NCBI GenBank assembly: GCA_020632885.1
Contig: JACKEQ010000003.1
Span: 434,001 to 498,000, forward strand
Direction: 5' to 3'
DNA length: 64,000 nucleotides
Source of the DNA: Alphaproteobacteria bacterium
GTDB taxonomy: Bacteria > Myxococcota_A > UBA796 > GCA-2862545
Of this stretch, positions 43,404 to 52,650 are shown piece by piece (position 1 is the first letter of the stretch; each line of letters starts with the position of its first letter). Made by a program: the position numbers and the translations under genes. The notes under the pieces are model-generated. The model saw only the letters and a list, made by a program, of their open reading frames with translations. It did not search any database and was not told where the DNA came from.

Positions 43404-46400
43404 TCACATCGAGGCGAGCGTGCGCTCCACCAGGGTCTGCACCGGTGCGAGACCGAGCTGCTCCGCCTCGACGAGGGCGGCGTGGAGGACCTCTGCAGCC
43501 TGATCGAGCTCGTCGGCCTCCATGTGCAGCCGGCCCCGGAGCCACCGTGCGGTCGCGGCGGTCGTGGTGTCTTCGAGAGCGAGCGCACGTCGGCGCACGT
43601 CCTCGAGGTGGTCTGCAGGCTCCCGGCCGAAGTGGGCGTCGAGGTACGTCAGGAACACCTCGTTGAGCACCTGGCCCCGCTCCCAGTCGGACTGGATGGC
43701 GAGCTCGTAGGACCTCTGGAAGGCCACGTGGGCCCTTGCATAGTCACCGCGCTGGAAGTGCACGTCACCGATGTTGTGGTGGTTGATCACCATCCCACGG
43801 GTGTACCCGATGCCCTCCCGCACCTCGAGGGCTCTCCGGTAGTACACCAGCGCCTCGTCGTGGCGTCCGGACAGGCTGTGTACGAGCCCTATGTTGTTGA
43901 GCACGCGGCCCTCGAGGATGCGGTCCTTGGCCTTGCGTGCGGCGTCCAGCGCACTCTGCAACATGGGCTCGGCCCGCTCGGTCTGCCCCGCCCGCAGCCA
44001 GAGCGTCGCGAGGCCCGACTGGCAGCGGGCCGACAGGGTCGGGGTGTCGGCGGCGCGCGTGAGCACCTGCTGCCAGAGCCCCTCCGCCTCGTCCGCACGG
44101 CCCTGATCGAGGGCGAGGGCCGCGGAGGCCTCGAACACCTCGAGCTCCACCTGGGTGTCGTCCTCCAGGGCCGCCTGTGCCCGAGCCGTCGAGAGGTGCG
44201 CCGCTGCGAGCCGATGCCGCCCCTCGGCCGCATACCGCCTGCCCAGCTCGAGGTGCGCGCGGACCTCGATCCACGGCAGGTTGGCGTCGCTGGCGATGTC
44301 GAGGGCCAGGGTGACGGCCCGCATGCCGCGCTCCGTGTCGCCGAGCAGGAGCGAGAGGCTACCGACCTTGAGGTTCAGCGCGGCTTCGCCCTGCACGCGG
44401 GCATCGTGGTCGTCGGGGTCGACCGCGCTCGCCAGCCAGGTGAGCCCGCGCTGGAACCGCGTGCGTGCGTCCTCCAGCCGGCCGGCCTTCTCGAGGGCCA
44501 GCCCGGCCTCCCGCGCGTACCGGGCTGCCGCGATCCAGCGCGCTCCCAGCGCGCAGTGCGTGGCGAGGTCGTCGTACCAGGGCTCCAGGTGGTCCGCGTA
44601 GGTCGCCTCGATCGCCTCGGACACCAGGCGGTGGTAGTCGCGCCGCTGGACCCCGAGGATGCCGCGGGCCGCGGCCTCCCGTACGAGCTCGGTGGTGAAG
44701 GCCCAGGCCTCCTCGGTCCGCACCACGAGCCCGGCCGCCTCGAGCTCGAGCAGCAGGGGGCTCGGATCGTCCAGCCCCGCCGCACGGGCCAGCAGGTTGG
44801 CCCCGAACGAGGGCCCGATGACGCTCGCGAGCTGCAGGATGCCCTTGCTGGCCGCGTCCAGCGCGTCGATCCGGGACGCGATGAGCCCATGGAGCGTGTC
44901 GGGGAGGTCGAGCGACGCGCCCTCCCGCAGGCTGGCCCGCCCGTCCTCCACCTCCACGTCGCCCCGATCCACCAGGACCTTCACGATCTCCTGGATGTAG
45001 AGCGGGTTCCCCTCGCTGGTCGCGTGCACGAGATCCACGAGCGCGTCGGGCAGCACGTCCACGTCCAGCAACGACCGCAGCAGACGCCCCTGGGCCTCGC
45101 GATCGAAGGGCTGCAGCGCCACGACCTCGACGGCGTCCTCGAGCACCTCGGGCAGCGGCGGACGCGAGACGAGCAGCGCGAGCAGCGGGCAGTCGGACGT
45201 GCGCTTGAGGACGTGCACGAGCACCGCCAGGTCCGCGGGCCGCAGCCCGTCGAGCTCGATGGACAGGATGGCCGCACCGGCCTGACAGACACCGCGGATG
45301 AGGTGCTCGAGGGCGCTCACCCACTCGGCCCGCTCGGGCACGATGGGGATCGGGATGCCCACGAGCCAGCGGAGGGCCTCGATCTCACGCTCGGACAGCC
45401 CGATCTCCGAGCCTCTCGCGAGCTGGGCGCCGATGACCTCCGGAGAGGCGTCACGGTCGAGGTGGAACACGCCCTGCACGATGCCGCGGAGCGGGTGCCC
45501 GCTCCCCCACCCCGAGCGCTGGACCGCGTGGAACGGGATGCGGCGGCGTCCCGCGAGGACCTGGACCTCCTCGGAGAGCCGGGTCTTCCCCGCGCCCACG
45601 GGCCCCACGATGGCGAGCGCGGTGCCCTCGCCGCGCTGGAGCTTCTCGACCGCCTTGCGGAGCTGCTCGATCTCCGGACCGCGCCGCAACCACGGGCCTC
45701 GCCGCGCCAGGCGCACGCCCTCGCGTCGGCCCTCGAGCCGGTAGGACGGGAGCGCGGACCGCCCGCCACGGCTGGGCACCGCGGGACCCTGGCTGAGCCG
45801 GAAGTCGGCCGCCATCTGGCTCACGACGCGGTCGGAAACGAGGATCTCGCCGTGGTCCGCCGTGGCCGACAGCCGCCGGGCCAGGCGTGTGGTGTTCCCG
45901 CGCGCCATGTACTGCACGCGGGCCTTCCCGGCGCCGATGGTCACCTCGCCGGCGTGCAGACCGATGCAGAACTCCAGCGAGAGCCCCTTGCCCACGAGCT
46001 CCTCGCGGCGTCGCTGGAGCTCCAGGGCGCAGTCCATGGCGCGGGACAGGTCGTCCTCCCGGGTGCGCGGCACGCCGAAGAGGATGAACAGGTGGTCGTC
46101 GATGGCCCGCTGCAGGATGCCGCCCCAGGCGTCCACGATGCGCCGGACCCAGCGGAGCAGGCGGAACTGGCGACGGAAGAAGCGCTCGGGCTCGAGGCGC
46201 GCGGAGAGCTCGGTGAGCCCGTCCACGTCCACCACGAGCACCGCCACCTGCTTGCGCTCGCCGGGAGACTGCTGGAGACGTCCGGGGAGGGCGCGTTGGG
46301 CGGCGGCCGGCTCGACCTCGGTGTCGAGGCGCTCGAGGTCGCGGGCGAACGCGTCCACCGACAGGCCCTGGGGACGCATGCGCCCCTCGGGGAAGGCGGC

Positions 46401-47315
46401 GGCCACGGCGGCGGCGAGGTCCTGCGCTCCGACGCGCCCACCCCGCGCGTACAGCCAGGCCCGGAGGTCCTCCTCGAGGAGCGCGGCGCTCGCGTGGCGG
46501 GCCTCGGGGTCCACGGCCGTGCACCGGTCGACGATGGCCACGAGATCCCCGTCGAGGTCGGGACGCACGGTGGCGAGCGACGGCAGGCCCTCCTCCTGCA
46601 CGAGGGTCACGCGCGTGGCGGGGTCGAGACCCTTGAGGGGGCGCTCGCCGGCCAGGAGCTCCCAGAGCACGACGCCCGCGGAGTAGATGTCGGACCGGTG
46701 GTCGACCTCCCGACCCGCGAGCATCTCCGGGCTGGCGTAGGTGAACTTCCCGCGTCCGGCAGGCGTCACGCTGTCGGAGACGGCTCCGCCGTCGCGCTCC
46801 TGGACCCGCGCGATGCCGAAGTCCACGAGCTTGACCTCACCGTCGAAGCTCACGAGCACGTTGTGCGGCGAGACGTCCTGGTGGATGAGCCCGAGCGGCT
46901 CGCCCTCCTCGTCGGTGCGCGAGTGGGCGTGGTGCAGCCCGCGGGCGAGCTCGGCCGCCACGAACACCGCCACGCCGTCGGGCACCCGCTCGCCGCTCGC
47001 CGAAAGGCGGCGCGCGAGGCGCGTCAGGTCGCGCCCGTCGACGAGCTCCATGGCGATGAACCACGTGCCGGCCGAGCGATCCAGCTCGTAGACCTGCACG
47101 ATGTTCGGGTGGTTGAGCTGGATGCCGATCCGGGCCTCGTTGATGAACAGGCTCACGAACCGGGGGTCTTCCGCGAGCTCCGGCTTGATGCGCTTCACCA
47201 CGACGGTCTTGCGGACACCCGCGGGGCCGCGGGCCCGTGCGAGGAACAGCTCCGCCATCCCGCCGGTCGCGAGGCGCTCGACCAGCTCGTACTTCCCGAG
47301 CGACGCATGGGGCAT
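43404..47315 (-). CDS. Ser/Thr kinase fused to a cyclase-like domain, AAA ATPase and TPRs
   Basis: A 1303-residue multidomain signalling protein. Residues 8-285 are a Ser/Thr kinase: glycine loop ATGGMAELF, Lys41 in VVVKRI, catalytic Asp147 (HQDVSPHN; Gln replaces the usual Arg) and DFG at 165-167. Residues 355-500 are a class III nucleotide cyclase-like domain with both metal Asps apparently kept (D363, D407), but the Asn of the NLAARL motif is Arg477, so it is probably inactive. An AAA/NACHT-like ATPase follows (P-loop GPVGAGKT, 571-578). The C-terminal third is TPR repeats. PknK-type proteins share this plan. The ATG follows AAGGAA. Confidence 0.9.
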   Translation of the reverse strand: MPHASLGKYELVERLATGGMAELFLARARGPAGVRKTVVVKRIKPELAEDPRFVSLFINEARIGIQLNHPNIVQVYELDRSAGTWFIAMELVDGRDLTRLARRLSASGERVPDGVAVFVAAELARGLHHAHSRTDEEGEPLGLIHQDVSPHNVLVSFDGEVKLVDFGIARVQERDGGAVSDSVTPAGRGKFTYASPEMLAGREVDHRSDIYSAGVVLWELLAGERPLKGLDPATRVTLVQEEGLPSLATVRPDLDGDLVAIVDRCTAVDPEARHASAALLEEDLRAWLYARGGRVGAQDLAAAVAAAFPEGRMRPQGLSVDAFARDLERLDTEVEPAAAQRALPGRLQQSPGERKQVAVLVVDVDGLTELSARLEPERFFRRQFRLLRWVRRIVDAWGGILQRAIDDHLFILFGVPRTREDDLSRAMDCALELQRRREELVGKGLSLEFCIGLHAGEVTIGAGKARVQYMARGNTTRLARRLSATADHGEILVSDRVVSQMAADFRLSQGPAVPSRGGRSALPSYRLEGRREGVRLARRGPWLRRGPEIEQLRKAVEKLQRGEGTALAIVGPVGAGKTRLSEEVQVLAGRRRIPFHAVQRSGWGSGHPLRGIVQGVFHLDRDASPEVIGAQLARGSEIGLSEREIEALRWLVGIPIPIVPERAEWVSALEHLIRGVCQAGAAILSIELDGLRPADLAVLVHVLKRTSDCPLLALLVSRPPLPEVLEDAVEVVALQPFDREAQGRLLRSLLDVDVLPDALVDLVHATSEGNPLYIQEIVKVLVDRGDVEVEDGRASLREGASLDLPDTLHGLIASRIDALDAASKGILQLASVIGPSFGANLLARAAGLDDPSPLLLELEAAGLVVRTEEAWAFTTELVREAAARGILGVQRRDYHRLVSEAIEATYADHLEPWYDDLATHCALGARWIAAARYAREAGLALEKAGRLEDARTRFQRGLTWLASAVDPDDHDARVQGEAALNLKVGSLSLLLGDTERGMRAVTLALDIASDANLPWIEVRAHLELGRRYAAEGRHRLAAAHLSTARAQAALEDDTQVELEVFEASAALALDQGRADEAEGLWQQVLTRAADTPTLSARCQSGLATLWLRAGQTERAEPMLQSALDAARKAKDRILEGRVLNNIGLVHSLSGRHDEALVYYRRALEVREGIGYTRGMVINHHNIGDVHFQRGDYARAHVAFQRSYELAIQSDWERGQVLNEVFLTYLDAHFGREPADHLEDVRRRALALEDTTTAATARWLRGRLHMEADELDQAAEVLHAALVEAEQLGLAPVQTLVERTLASM

Positions 47316-47425
47316 GGGGGTTCCTTAATGGTCGCCAGCGTGGCGGCAATGACGTGCCGGTGGTCCCGCTTCCCGAACCGCTTTCACGCAGTGGGCCCCC
47401 GGGAGCCCTCCGGATACCGGCGCGC

Positions 47426-49678
47426 ATGCTGCTCCACCTCGCCGCCCTGGCTGCACCTCCGTCCCTGCCGACCGATACCCATGAGCTCGTGGACGGACGC
47501 GTGCTCTCCGGGCCGATCACGGGCTGGAGCCGGAGGAGCCCCCATGCGGCGTGTCCCGGCACCGACCATGTCCTGCGGCTGACCCCGCCGGACGGGAGCG
47601 CGTTCTCGGTCGTCGAGCTGGCGACCCAGCGCGAGGGCATGTCCACCGGCCTGGTCATCGGCTGGCTCCGGGAGACGCCCGCAGGAGCGACGATCCCCGA
47701 ACAGGCGGCCGCCCTCGGGCTCGACGCCGTGGAGCCATGGGGCCTGCTGGATCGCAGCGACGACTACACCCGGCTCGCCTGCCCCCTCATCCCCTACCTC
47801 CCGCTCCATCCGGTGTGGTCCACCACGCGGCCGGACGTCTTCCTGATCGTCGATGGACACGGCGTCATGGGCGTGCTCCGAGGCAGGGGGAGCGTGAACG
47901 GCGTGGACTACTGGCGGCCGGACTTCCCGTACGTGCGGTGTTGGAGCGACCCTTCGGACTGGTTGTGCCTCAGTCCCACCGCGGAGATTCCGGTCCTCGG
48001 GCCCTACGACCCCACCCATGACGACCCCTGGCGGGACGCGGCGACGGCCCTCTACGATCTGCCCCCGTCCCCCAGGCGCACCGCACTGCTCGAGCGCTCC
48101 GCGGCCCTGCGACGCGAGGTCGTGTCGGCGGCCCGGGACGGCACCCCAGACCCCGACGTCGCGGATCTCGCCGCCCTGGACAGCGCACTCGCACGCGTCA
48201 GCTCCCTCCTGGACGGCCCGAGAGACGGGTGGATCGACCCGTGGGACGACCTGGCCAGCGCCGTCCGGAGCGCGCCACAGGCGGTGGTCGCCATGAGGCG
48301 GGCGGAGATCGACGCGCTCCAGGACCGCTGGTTCGCCGCCCTGGAAGCCTGGGAGCAGGAGGCCCGGAGCGCGGGCGCCGTCTTCACACCCTGGTGGCTC
48401 GCCGCACAGCGCCAACGGCTCGCCCCCGACGCGAAGGCTCGCGAAGCCCTCGAGCGCGAGGGGATCGCGGTGGCCTCGCGGTTCACCGTACCTCCGCTCG
48501 ACCCGGAATCCCTCGCCAACGCCGAGGTCGCCCTGCAGGTACTCGGTTGGTCGTACACCCGCATCCCCGCAGAGGTCGTCACCGTCGTGCCCGTCGAGGT
48601 CCGGCGGGCCGCGTTCGAGACGGTGGTCCGAGGGGAGAAGTCCGTCAGCGCCGAGGTCCCCAACCCCGCCCTCGCGGCCTGGCGGAAGGAGATCGAAGCG
48701 GTCGAGGCGGAGATCGCGGAGATCGAGACCGAGATGGGCCGGATCGCAGGGTTCGCGGGGGGCGACACCTTCCGCGCAGGCCCGGGCCTGACGGCGAAGG
48801 AGGCCCAGACCTGGACGGAGTCCTCCCACGCGAACGCCAGCCTCATGAACAGCCTCCAGTCGCGGCTCGCCAACGCCTGGGACGCCCACACCCGCATCCG
48901 GTTGCGCCAGCCTTCGGCCACCGTGCTCCGGGACGTCCGGGTCGAGGAGACCGTGCCCGCGACCTGCGAGCGCTACTGGGTCCTCGCGGACGTCCTCGCC
49001 CGCGTCGAGCACGACGGCATCGAGGTGGACGCCACGGGCCGGGGAAGCCTGTGGCTCGAATCCGAAGACCATTGTCGGCACGGCACCCGCACGGACCTCG
49101 GCATCGTCGGCCGCGACGACCTGCTCTCCGACGACGAGCTCCGGGCCCTCGCCCGGGAGGATCAGGGCGTCAGGATGGCGGGCGTGCACGCGGCCCGCGG
49201 AGCCTGGCTGACGGCGTGGCTCGCCCGGCAGGTCGCCGAGGGATCCCCGCCCCTCACGGGTGACGCCCTGGCCCTCGAGCTCACGCTGATCCGGGCCCAG
49301 TACGGCTCCAATCGGACCTGGCGCGTCGGTCCCCGCGAGCCGCTCGGACCCGGCCGCGAGGAGCGCCAGGGGGAGGGGCGCACGCGTCTCGTGACCCTGC
49401 CGGGCGCCGACGCCACCGGCCTCCAGATCGCCGCGGACGCGATGAAGCGGACGGGGATGACGCGGACAGCCGAGCTGCGGCGGTTGTGCGAGAAGCAGAC
49501 CTGGCGGGACCTGATGCCCGAGGTGTGCAGCGGCGTCCCCCTCCGCATCGACCTCCAGCCCCTCGTCGGCTCCGAGCCCTGGATGTGGGCGGTGTGTCAG
49601 GCCCACCCCGACGCCGAGCCCTGCCAGGCGGGGTGGATGCGCGCCAGGGCCCTGATGGAGACGCGCTTCGGGCCATAA
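47426..49678 (+). CDS. Large unknown exported protein
   Basis: A 750-residue protein starting with a short signal peptide (MLLHLAALAAPPSLPT). No family is recognised. A long helical segment with Glu-rich heptads (IEAVEAEIAEIETEMG) sits near residue 430-445, and paired cysteines occur (ACPGTDH, RCWSD..WLCLS, CSGV). The start at 47426 is chosen for its signal peptide; the frame is open upstream. The gene's stop overlaps the start of the HtrA-like protease (TAATG), so the proteins are probably made together and may be substrate and protease, or partners. Confidence 0.6.
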   Translation: MLLHLAALAAPPSLPTDTHELVDGRVLSGPITGWSRRSPHAACPGTDHVLRLTPPDGSAFSVVELATQREGMSTGLVIGWLRETPAGATIPEQAAALGLDAVEPWGLLDRSDDYTRLACPLIPYLPLHPVWSTTRPDVFLIVDGHGVMGVLRGRGSVNGVDYWRPDFPYVRCWSDPSDWLCLSPTAEIPVLGPYDPTHDDPWRDAATALYDLPPSPRRTALLERSAALRREVVSAARDGTPDPDVADLAALDSALARVSSLLDGPRDGWIDPWDDLASAVRSAPQAVVAMRRAEIDALQDRWFAALEAWEQEARSAGAVFTPWWLAAQRQRLAPDAKAREALEREGIAVASRFTVPPLDPESLANAEVALQVLGWSYTRIPAEVVTVVPVEVRRAAFETVVRGEKSVSAEVPNPALAAWRKEIEAVEAEIAEIETEMGRIAGFAGGDTFRAGPGLTAKEAQTWTESSHANASLMNSLQSRLANAWDAHTRIRLRQPSATVLRDVRVEETVPATCERYWVLADVLARVEHDGIEVDATGRGSLWLESEDHCRHGTRTDLGIVGRDDLLSDDELRALAREDQGVRMAGVHAARGAWLTAWLARQVAEGSPPLTGDALALELTLIRAQYGSNRTWRVGPREPLGPGREERQGEGRTRLVTLPGADATGLQIAADAMKRTGMTRTAELRRLCEKQTWRDLMPEVCSGVPLRIDLQPLVGSEPWMWAVCQAHPDAEPCQAGWMRARALMETRFGP

Positions 49679-50910
49679 TGGCGCCACGGGGCGCCGCGGC
49701 CCCGGAGGCCCCGCTGAACCCACGCCTGCCCGCCCCCCTCTGGCTCGTCCTCGCCGCCCTCCTCGGGCTCGTCGTGGGCATCGCGAGCCAGCGCATGGGC
49801 GCACCGCGCGCCGAGCCCGAGCCCACCGCGGACGTCGCCACCGTGTTCGATCGCGTGCGTCCCAGCGTGGTGGACGTCCGGGTGCCCGGCGATCGGGAGA
49901 AGCTCGGCGCCGGAGTGGTCGTCGGGCCGCTCGAGGTGGTCACGGCGCGCCACCTCGTGTTCGACGCGGCCGGGCCGCTCGAGGTGCGCGCGCACGACGG
50001 CACCCTCCAACAGGCCCGTGTCGTCGGGACGGACGCGCGCTCGGACCTCGCCCTCCTCGCCATCGACAGGCCCCTCGAGCCCGCCCGCATGGGCAACGCG
50101 GGCCGGGTGCGGGTCGGCGACACCGTGCTGGCCGTGGGCAACCCGTTCGGCCTGTCCCACAGCCTCTCGGTGGGCGTCGTGGGCGCCAAGGACCGCCGTC
50201 TGCAGGCCGGAGGCGGCCCGCGGGTGGGGTTCCTGCAGCTCTCCATCCCGCTCAACCCCGGCAACTCCGGGGGGCCCATCTTCAACCTCGAGGGCGAGCT
50301 GGTCGGGCTGCTCACGGGCACGCACACGGAGGGCCAGGGCATCGGGTTCGCCGTGCCCACCGACGTCGTCGCGGAGGCCATGCCGGATCTGCGCGCCGGA
50401 CGGCACGTGAGCCGGGGCTTCCTCGGCATCCGTGCCGACGACACCGAGCGCGGCGTGGAGGTCGTCTCCACCATCCCCACCGGTCCCGCGGACGTCGCCG
50501 GGCTCCAGCCGGGTGACCTGGTCACGGGCTTCGACGACGTCGACATCGGGCGGACCACCGATCTCTACGACCGCCTGGACGCCCTGCCCGGCGGTCACCG
50601 CACCCACATCCGCCTCCTGCGCGACGGGCAGCTCCAGGTGCTCGAGGTGGAGCTCTCGGACTGGGCGAGCCAGCCTGTCGTCATCGCCGGCATGACCCTC
50701 CGTCCCCTGGCCGGCAGCGGAGGCCGCGTGGTCGCGATCCGCCCGCGCTCACGGGCCTCCCGGGCGGGCGTTCAGCTCGACGACGTCGTCCGTACCGTCG
50801 ACGGCCTGCCCATGTACGCCCCGGCGGACGTCCGCACGGCGCTCTCCACCGCGACCTCGGGCAGCCTGGGCCTCGAGCGCCAGGGTCGAGCGCTCCAGGT
50901 CCCGATCTGA
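49678..50910 (+). CDS. HtrA/DegS-like membrane-anchored serine protease
   Basis: A 410-residue trypsin-like protease. One N-terminal transmembrane anchor (residues about 20-38) leaves the rest in the periplasm. The catalytic triad is His92 (TARHLVF), Asp123 (RSDLALL) and Ser197 (NPGNSGGP). Two PDZ domains follow: the first has GFLGIRADDTERGVEV, the second IAGMTLRPLAGSGGRVVAI and LDDVVRTVDGLP. HtrA proteases handle misfolded envelope proteins or act in regulated proteolysis. It is coupled to the upstream 750-residue protein by a TAATG overlap. Confidence 0.92.
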   Translation: MAPRGAAAPEAPLNPRLPAPLWLVLAALLGLVVGIASQRMGAPRAEPEPTADVATVFDRVRPSVVDVRVPGDREKLGAGVVVGPLEVVTARHLVFDAAGPLEVRAHDGTLQQARVVGTDARSDLALLAIDRPLEPARMGNAGRVRVGDTVLAVGNPFGLSHSLSVGVVGAKDRRLQAGGGPRVGFLQLSIPLNPGNSGGPIFNLEGELVGLLTGTHTEGQGIGFAVPTDVVAEAMPDLRAGRHVSRGFLGIRADDTERGVEVVSTIPTGPADVAGLQPGDLVTGFDDVDIGRTTDLYDRLDALPGGHRTHIRLLRDGQLQVLEVELSDWASQPVVIAGMTLRPLAGSGGRVVAIRPRSRASRAGVQLDDVVRTVDGLPMYAPADVRTALSTATSGSLGLERQGRALQVPI

Positions 50911-50923
50911 CGTGAGGTGACGG

Positions 50924-51865
50924 CTACGGCACGCTGACGACGCCGTTTCCCCGGGCGTCCCACACCCGCACCCACTCCGGACGCGTCGCGAAGTCCAGGT
51001 GGAGCACCCGCGCGTCCGCGGCGTCCTCGGGCACGAGCGTGACCCAGCCGCGATCCAGCACGTCGAGCGCGGCCTCCGACGATGGGTCGAACCCCTCCCA
51101 GGTCGCCAGATCCAGCACACCGTCCGGAGTCTCGACACGCCGGATGCTGGGGTCGTCCAGCGCCGCGCGGATCGTGAGGCGGTCGGACGTCCACGCGAGC
51201 TCCAGGGGCGTCTCGGGCGTCGGGAGCGCCATCAGCGGGTCGACGTGGGGCGAGAAGCCCGTCACACACGAGCTGTCCGGGTTGGCGAGCTGGTACTCGA
51301 GCGAGCACGACGTCCCCAGACGCAGCTCGAGGTGCAGGTGCACCATGGCCGCGCCACCGGAGTCGCCCATGCCCCCCACGACGTCCCCCGCGGCGATGGG
51401 CGCGTCCTCGACGAGCTCCGTGCTCTCGAGGTGGTGGTAGGACGTGTAGATCCGGTCGTAGGTTCCGCCCTGCCAGGCGAACGGGGCCACCGGGTGCTCG
51501 AGGATCACGAACAGGCTCTGGGACGGCGTCTGGGGCACGCGCACCGTCCGGACGGTGCCCGGGAGGGCCGCCAGCACGTCCTCCCCGCGGGTCCCGTGGA
51601 GATCGATGCCCAGGTGCATCTCGGGGCTCCCGTCGTGCACGCGTGGACCGAAGGCGCTCGCGATGGGCCGCGCCGACACGGGCATCCCGAGGGCAGGCAG
51701 CGCAGGCAGCACGAGCGGGTCGACCCCGATGGGCGGTTCGCCCGCCGTGTCGCCCGTGGGGACAGGCCCGTCGCTGGGCTCGGCCGTCGGCTCCGGTGGG
51801 GGTTCGGGTGCGGGCTGCGGCGAAACAGGCTCGCTACCTCCACAAGCCAGCAGGATCAGCAGCAC
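50924..51865 (-). CDS. M23-family metallopeptidase-like lipoprotein
   Basis: A 313-residue lipoprotein; the signal peptide is very short (ILLACGGSE with the lipobox LLAC) and a Pro/Glu linker follows. The M23 fold shows PIASAFGPRVHDGSPEMHLGID (first His/Asp zinc ligands, HLGID) and VHLHLELR (second HxH). It would cut peptidoglycan cross-bridges or serve as an inactive activator such as EnvC/NlpD; the ligands look complete. The start is GTG at 51865 with GGAGG close by. A beta domain of unknown role fills the C-terminal third. Confidence 0.88.
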   Translation of the reverse strand: MLLILLACGGSEPVSPQPAPEPPPEPTAEPSDGPVPTGDTAGEPPIGVDPLVLPALPALGMPVSARPIASAFGPRVHDGSPEMHLGIDLHGTRGEDVLAALPGTVRTVRVPQTPSQSLFVILEHPVAPFAWQGGTYDRIYTSYHHLESTELVEDAPIAAGDVVGGMGDSGGAAMVHLHLELRLGTSCSLEYQLANPDSSCVTGFSPHVDPLMALPTPETPLELAWTSDRLTIRAALDDPSIRRVETPDGVLDLATWEGFDPSSEAALDVLDRGWVTLVPEDAADARVLHLDFATRPEWVRVWDARGNGVVSVP

Positions 51866-51896
51866 GTCGCCTCCACCGGCAGGATACCGGAATCCG

Positions 51897-52367
51897 ATGC
51901 CGATCGTCAGCGCCGGACTCCTGTTGACCCGCCGGGTGGGCCCCCTGCCCGAGCTCCTCCTGGTGCATCCGGGCGGTCCGTTCTACACGCGGCGCGACGA
52001 CGGCTGGTGGTCGATCCCCAAGGGCCAGGTGGAGCCCGGCGAGTCGCTCCTGGAGGCCGCGGTGCGCGAGGTGCGCGAGGAGACCGGCTGGGAGGTCGCG
52101 GGCCCCTTCGTGCCGCTCGGGTTCGTCGATCAGTCCAAGAAGCGCGTGCACGCCTGGGCGGTCGTGCACGACGTGGATCCCGCCACCCTGGTCTCGAACA
52201 CCGTCGACCTCGAGTGGCCGCCCCGGTCGGGGGTCCGGCTGCCGTTCCCGGAGATCGACCGGGCAGCGTGGCTCGACCCCATCGCGGCCACCCAGAAGAT
52301 CCTGCCGGCCCAGGCGCCCTTCCTGCTCAGGTGCGTGGGCCTCTGGGCTGACGGCACCCTTGCGTAG
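51897..52367 (+). CDS. NUDIX hydrolase
   Basis: A 156-residue NUDIX pyrophosphohydrolase. The Nudix box is complete: G43, E49, then REVREE at 57-62 and G64, matching Gx5Ex7REUxEExGU. PKGQVEPGE with the WWSIPKG lead-in resembles the diadenosine-polyphosphate/Ap4A and DR1025-like groups, which typically carry the extended WSIPKG motif. The substrate is a nucleoside diphosphate linked to another moiety, not further resolvable. The gene is divergent from the M23 lipoprotein, with 31 bases between start codons. Confidence 0.88.
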   Translation: MPIVSAGLLLTRRVGPLPELLLVHPGGPFYTRRDDGWWSIPKGQVEPGESLLEAAVREVREETGWEVAGPFVPLGFVDQSKKRVHAWAVVHDVDPATLVSNTVDLEWPPRSGVRLPFPEIDRAAWLDPIAATQKILPAQAPFLLRCVGLWADGTLA

Positions 52368-52369
52368 GC

Positions 52370-52621
52370 TCACTCACGGAGCACGTCCGTGGGCGCGACC
52401 ACCATGTAGGCGAGCCAGGTGAGGAAGCCCGTGACGAACCCGAGCCCGCCGAACGACACGAGGAAGCCGTTCACGGCCTGGAGTGCCCAGTAGCTCAGCA
52501 TGAAGCCGAGGCCCGCGGCCACCCGGCCCTGGTAGAGGTGCCCGACCCCGAAGGTCTGGAAGATCACGCCCGGACCCACCTCGAGCCCGACCGCCACCAT
52601 GCTGTTCTCGCGCTTGGACAT
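52370..52621 (-). CDS. Small TM2-like membrane protein
   Basis: An 83-residue protein with two or three hydrophobic segments, one reading GVGHLYQGRVAAGLGFML. The Gly-rich FGVGHLYQG start and the following helices recall TM2-domain proteins, whose bacterial members have uncertain roles. The start is preceded by GGGAGG-like sequence and by an imperfect palindrome at 52633-52650. Its stop is three bases from that of the convergent NUDIX gene. Confidence 0.65.
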   Translation of the reverse strand: MSKRENSMVAVGLEVGPGVIFQTFGVGHLYQGRVAAGLGFMLSYWALQAVNGFLVSFGGLGFVTGFLTWLAYMVVAPTDVLRE

Positions 52622-52632
52622 CGCACCTCCCT

Positions 52633-52650
52633 GTCCTACGTACGTGGGAC
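52633..52650. promoter_or_regulatory. Imperfect palindrome upstream of the TM2-like gene
   Basis: The 18-base sequence GTCCTACGTACGTGGGAC is an inverted repeat except for one pair (T/G at symmetric positions), centred on ACGTACGT. It lies 12-29 bases before the TM2-like start and overlaps the SDR stop codon. It may be an operator; chance cannot be excluded. Confidence 0.35.

Noticed and set aside
45900..46300. Active adenylate/guanylate cyclase in the kinase fusion
   Set aside because: The conserved Asn of the NLAARL-type motif is Arg, so activity is doubtful despite conserved metal aspartates.
42801..47582. 1593-residue plus-strand frame opposite the kinase and Pal genes
   Set aside because: Low-complexity Arg/Glu/Val-rich shadow with no domain; the minus strand encodes well-defined kinase, AAA and Pal proteins.
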